This document shows positions 63,621-64,000 of a stretch of 64,000 nucleotides of DNA, one piece after another (the stretch's first letter is position 1; each line of letters opens with the position of its first letter). The translations under genes were made by a program, and so were the position numbers. The notes under the pieces were generated by a model that saw nothing but the letters and a program-made list of their open reading frames with translations, ran no database searches and had not been told where the DNA came from. The stretch comes from Neobacillus niacini (GTDB taxonomy: Bacteria; Bacillota; Bacilli; Bacillales; Cytobacillaceae), in NCBI RefSeq assembly GCF_019749295.1, contig NZ_JACWFG010000003.1, positions 119,800 to 183,799 of the forward strand, in the 5' to 3' direction.

Positions 63621-63658
63621 AAAAAACCTGGCAGAATTAGTGACTCTGGCAGGTTTTC
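63621..63658 (-). terminator. Intrinsic terminator of the endonuclease Q gene
   Basis: Eight-base stem AAAACCTG / CAGGTTTT, continued by CAGA/TCTG after a mismatch, then seven T on the minus strand. Confidence 0.9.
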
Positions 63659-63673
63659 ATTAGATTTATTAAA

Positions 63674-64000
63674 TTAGTGTGCAATTTTGCCGTATTTTCC
63701 GCCGCCGCCGGCTGCTAAAGTTACTTTTCCTTCTCTAGCTTTCATGATGAGGCCGGCAATTTTTGATGGAACCACTTCGTTTAATGCTTGATAAGGAACC
63801 TCATGCAAAATGGCCATTTCTGAACCAAAATGGTTGACGAGTTTTTCAAGTAATTTTGGTCCCAATCCTGGAATAAAGTCTAGCGGTACTTGATGAACAT
63901 AGGGAGGACGTCCTTCTGGACTCTCTTCTGCTGTCTTCAGTTCAAGAATCCGTTGTGCTACCCCTTTAACAATTTGACTTTTTCCACACTGAGAGCAAAT
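63674..64000 (-). CDS. yqxK: Endonuclease Q-type protein, C-terminal part (5' end outside window)
   Basis: The last 108 residues of a protein whose start lies beyond base 64000. The part seen has half of a zinc ribbon (CSQCGK at its beginning), a linker and a helix-hairpin-helix region with PLDFIPGLGPKLLEKLVNHFGSE. This is the C-terminal layout of the PHP-type endonuclease Q (EndoQ) that nicks DNA at deaminated bases; B. subtilis yqxK, next to spoIIM, encodes the corresponding protein. The catalytic PHP domain is not visible here. Confidence 0.82.
   Translation of the reverse strand: MCSQCGKSQIVKGVAQRILELKTAEESPEGRPPYVHQVPLDFIPGLGPKLLEKLVNHFGSEMAILHEVPYQALNEVVPSKIAGLIMKAREGKVTLAAGGGGKYGKIAH

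Overview
The window is a 64 kb stretch of core chromosome from an endospore-forming member of the Bacillaceae. Gene content and order follow the Bacillus subtilis segment from yqxK/spoIIM/fur down to hbs/mtrA/hepT, almost all on the minus strand. Spore genes (spoIIM, spoIIA-sigF, spoVA, spmAB-dacB, sleB-ypeB, cotJABC, spoIVA), bacillithiol metabolism (ypdA), the Res cytochrome-maturation cluster and the AT-rich base composition all fit a Bacillus-like genus. The species cannot be fixed from the sequence alone. No phage, insertion sequence, CRISPR array, rRNA or tRNA gene was found.

Layout, low to high coordinate (minus strand unless stated). 1-3.7 kb: menaquinone side chain and methylation (hepT partial, menG, hepS), TRAP and GTP cyclohydrolase (mtrB, folE), HU (hbs). 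4-9.4 kb: spoIVA, yphF, yphE, gpsA, der. 9.6-14.4 kb: yphA, ypzI (+), fni, ypfD, plsC, cmk, ypfB. 14.5-21.8 kb: germination pair sleB-ypeB, prsW, ansA, ypdA, gudB, mecB. 21.8-24.6 kb: a MerR regulator with a degenerate cobalamin-type domain, ypbG, a tiny membrane protein and a CBS-ACT protein. 24.7-25.8 kb (+): cotJABC. 25.8-30.2 kb: ypbF, ypbE, ypbD, recS, ypbB. 30.4 kb (+): fer. 31-32.7 kb: ribU under an FMN riboswitch, and an M23-LysM peptidase. 32.9-41.7 kb: rsiX, sigX, resE, resD, resC, resB, resA, rluB. 41.9-48 kb: spmB, spmA, dacB, a superoxide dismutase, ypuI, an unknown gene, scpB, scpA. 48.2-49 kb (+): a YjcZ-type miniprotein and ypuF. 49-51 kb: an orphan ribT, a 30-residue membrane protein and lysA. 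51.2-56 kb: a shortened spoVA operon (spoVAA, AB, AEA, AF) and spoIIAA-spoIIAB-sigF. 56.2-60.8 kb: dacF and the nucleoside salvage set pdp-pupG-drm. 61-64 kb: xerD, yqzK, fur, spoIIM and the 3' end of a yqxK-type endonuclease Q gene.

Regulation can often be read from the DNA. There are sigma-E type promoters at dacB, spoIIM, cotJA and (weaker) spoIVA, a sigma-H promoter before spoIIAA, a sigma-F promoter before dacF, an autoregulatory sigma-X promoter before sigX, candidate PerR boxes before fur, and an FMN riboswitch plus terminator before ribU. About thirty intrinsic terminators separate the transcription units. Roughly ten genes appear to use TTG starts, chosen from Shine-Dalgarno position and protein alignment remembered from B. 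subtilis.

The most notable points are: the spoVA operon lacks spoVAC, spoVAD and spoVAEb; ribT remains without ribDEAH; GGACAA/TTGTCC inverted pairs sit on two sigma-E promoters; a perfect 18-bp direct repeat flanks the presumed resD core promoter; a palindrome is centred on the presumed resA -10; two small genes have their ribosome-binding sites inside strong hairpins; and two intergenic repeat elements occur (palindromic GCGGA/TCCGC units after fer, and a GC-rich structured element between the unknown gene and scpB). No clearly new multi-gene system was seen.
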